From: Verrucomicrobiota bacterium
GTDB taxonomy: Bacteria > Verrucomicrobiota > Verrucomicrobiia > Verrucomicrobiales > DEV007
Length of the DNA: 8,766 bases
NCBI GenBank assembly: GCA_013152075.1
Contig: JAADHD010000007.1
Coordinates: 1 to 8,766 of the forward strand
Direction of reading: 5' to 3'
Positions within the stretch are counted from its first letter, which is position 1. Each line of letters starts with the position of its first letter. The position numbers were made by a program, and so were the translations under genes. This document shows, in pieces, positions 7,670-8,766 of the stretch. Under the pieces are notes generated by a model. That model ran no database searches. It was given only the letters and a program-made list of their open reading frames with translations, and had not been told where the DNA came from.

Positions 7670-7880
7670 TATCTACAAAATGCCCGACTAACCAAGCAAA
7701 ATCTCGACTGTTTTTACGCAAAATTTACCTCAATTTAGCCCCAATCCCCAACTCCAACGCCATCCTCCTTTGCAGACAACACTTCGCTCGCAATAAAACT
7801 AACGCAGATTCACGCCAGCACATCTTCGATCACATGTCCGTGAACTACCGTTAGATGCTCTAAGCCATTGTGATAAAAAA
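7670..7880. other. Intergenic region upstream of the PHP gene
   Basis: These 211 bases lie between two leftward genes. They hold an imperfect inverted repeat (listed separately) and an AT-rich stretch next to the PHP start. No strong promoter pair, riboswitch or RNA gene is recognisable. A 69-codon open frame on the plus strand (7645-7854) has composition unlike a protein and is not considered real. Confidence 0.4.
7809..7844. repeat. Imperfect inverted repeat in the intergenic region
   Basis: TTCACG at 7809-7814 pairs perfectly with CGTGAA at 7839-7844, and an inner ACAT (7820-7823) pairs with ATGT (7834-7837) around a ten-base loop, with an asymmetric internal bulge. It lies 36 bases beyond the stop of the DUF5916-type gene and about 165 bases upstream of the PHP gene. 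No T-run adjoins it, so it could be a transcript-end hairpin, a protein-binding site or chance. Confidence 0.25.
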
Positions 7881-8766
7881 TCAAAATCTAAAGGTCCACC
7901 CCACCTTGGCCACCAATTCACTCGAGAACTGTTGGAAATTCCCATCTTCCACATCAAAACCCTGGTTCACTACCAGATAGAGATCACTGCCCGGATTTAC
8001 AATGTAGCGCACTCGACTGTTCACTCCCAGCTGATCCGAGATATTGTCATACTGAATAATAGAATCCCACGACAATCTCGTGCTGGGTGTGATGCGAACC
8101 CCCAGCGATCCAACAATGGTCTCGAATTCCCCCTGATCCAAACTGATGTCATTATAAGAACCTCCCACACTAAAACGCAAATAGCGGGACGCCCTCCATA
8201 TTACATCCGTGATGAACGATTGCCGGTAAAAAACTCACCCGTAGAAAAATTCATCTCGAGCCCCAGCAGGCGAGCCGTGCTTGTCTGAAACCCAAAATTC
8301 AATCGACGGGTAGCATAATCTCCGATGGGGATCACTACGCCTTCATTGATCTCAAACTCTTCAAACAAAACCTCTCTACCCAACTCAGGGGAAATGTAAA
8401 AGGTATCGCCCGCTGCCGTAACAAAATCAATGGACGGCACATCCAGTCTCTCAGATTCAATTTCTCCACCCGGAGAGGTGTTTAATTTCACCCCAAACCC
8501 GAAATCAGCCTGCTGCAACCAGCTGGAATTCGGAAAAATACGATATCGCGTAAAATTACTAATCACGCCCCCGTCCCGTTGCACAAAGCCCATGGCCGGG
8601 CGAAAAGTCTCATCAACTTGTTCCAACTCTAATACGAATAAAAAAGGTGTATTGGTGTAGTCAAAACGAACACCGTAAGAATTCCCGCTCTCCCCATTTC
8701 CCTCACTCCCCATGGCCCACAAGTAAACTTCCAGGGCATTGTCTCCTATCCAATTCCTGTCCTTGT
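7881..8766 (-). pseudogene. DUF5916-type outer-membrane beta-barrel protein, C-terminal part, frameshifted; start beyond the window
   Basis: Two leftward frames together give one C-terminal region of a DUF5916-type protein (usually an N-terminal CBM9-like domain followed by an outer-membrane barrel; function unknown). The upstream frame is open from the right edge (KDRNWIGDNALEVYLWAMG) to a stop at 8201-8203, and includes FRPAMGFVQRDGG, the counterpart of the family's FNP-LGFV motif. The downstream frame continues the same family pattern (RASRYLRFSVGGSYNDISL, SIIQYDNISDQLGVNSR) and ends in WTFRF at 7881, a barrel-type terminal Phe. The downstream frame is open only from 8234, so the shift lies in 8204-8234, which contains a run of six A on the plus strand (8228-8233). 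One base appears to be missing. This could be a real inactivating mutation, homopolymer variation or a sequencing error. Alternating polar and aromatic strands support a barrel. The signal peptide and N-terminal domain are outside the window. Confidence 0.75.

Noticed and set aside
7670..7720. Promoter with TTGCTT and TAGATA boxes for the PHP gene
   Set aside because: The -10 candidate matches poorly and nearly touches the ATG, so transcription would start inside the gene.
8228..8233. Programmed -1 ribosomal frameshift at the T6 run
   Set aside because: The in-frame codons are TTT TTT ACC preceded by G, not the X XXY YYZ heptamer phase, and I see no stimulatory structure downstream. A mutation, homopolymer variation or read error is simpler.
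7932..8288. 118-codon open frame on the plus strand spanning the frameshift
   Set aside because: It is antisense to both parts of the DUF5916-type protein, which show clear family motifs; the composition is not protein-like.
1..8766. Defence island, prophage, CRISPR array or transposon
   Set aside because: No nuclease, helicase, integrase, transposase, direct-repeat array or phage structural protein is visible on either strand.

Overview
The window looks like chromosomal DNA from a Gram-negative heterotroph of the PVC superphylum, most likely a (marine-type) Verrucomicrobiota member. The main clue is a 1512-residue protein whose C-terminal half has the Planctomycetes/Verrucomicrobia-specific layout of a sugar-dehydrogenase-like propeller, HEAT repeats and a CxxCH heme domain. 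A formylglycine sulfatase, a DUF5916-type outer-membrane protein and start codons without strong Shine-Dalgarno sequences agree with this. The lineage is inferred from protein character only.

Layout from left to right. Positions 1-1994 are read leftward: a TMEM43-like membrane protein (1994-840), then, after 35 bases, a LutA-type iron-sulfur subunit of L-lactate oxidation (804-25). A possible next gene, perhaps lutB, begins at the left edge with an ATGA overlap. A 203-base divergent intergenic region (1995-2197) separates this unit from the rightward giant gene (2198-6736), a sulfatase / propeller dehydrogenase / HEAT / cytochrome c fusion with a signal peptide. A short convergent gap (6737-6817) follows. 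Two leftward genes fill the right end: a PHP-family histidinol-phosphatase-like enzyme (7669-6818) and, 211 bases upstream of it, the C-terminal part of a DUF5916-type outer-membrane beta-barrel protein (7881 to the right edge). The latter is broken by a frameshift between 8204 and 8234.

Working together (inference): the giant protein should be exported and could remove sulfate esters from a sulfated glycan while a tethered propeller and heme c oxidise the released sugar or pass on its electrons. LutA fits downstream use of L-lactate, an end product of some deoxysugar (fucose/rhamnose) pathways, but this link rests only on proximity. The PHP enzyme and the TMEM43-like protein have no evident functional tie to the sulfatase.

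The most noteworthy item is the fusion of a complete-looking sulfatase to a complete-looking PVC-type cytochrome. I see no rRNA, tRNA, CRISPR array, insertion sequence or integrase. No intergenic stretch exceeds about 211 bases.
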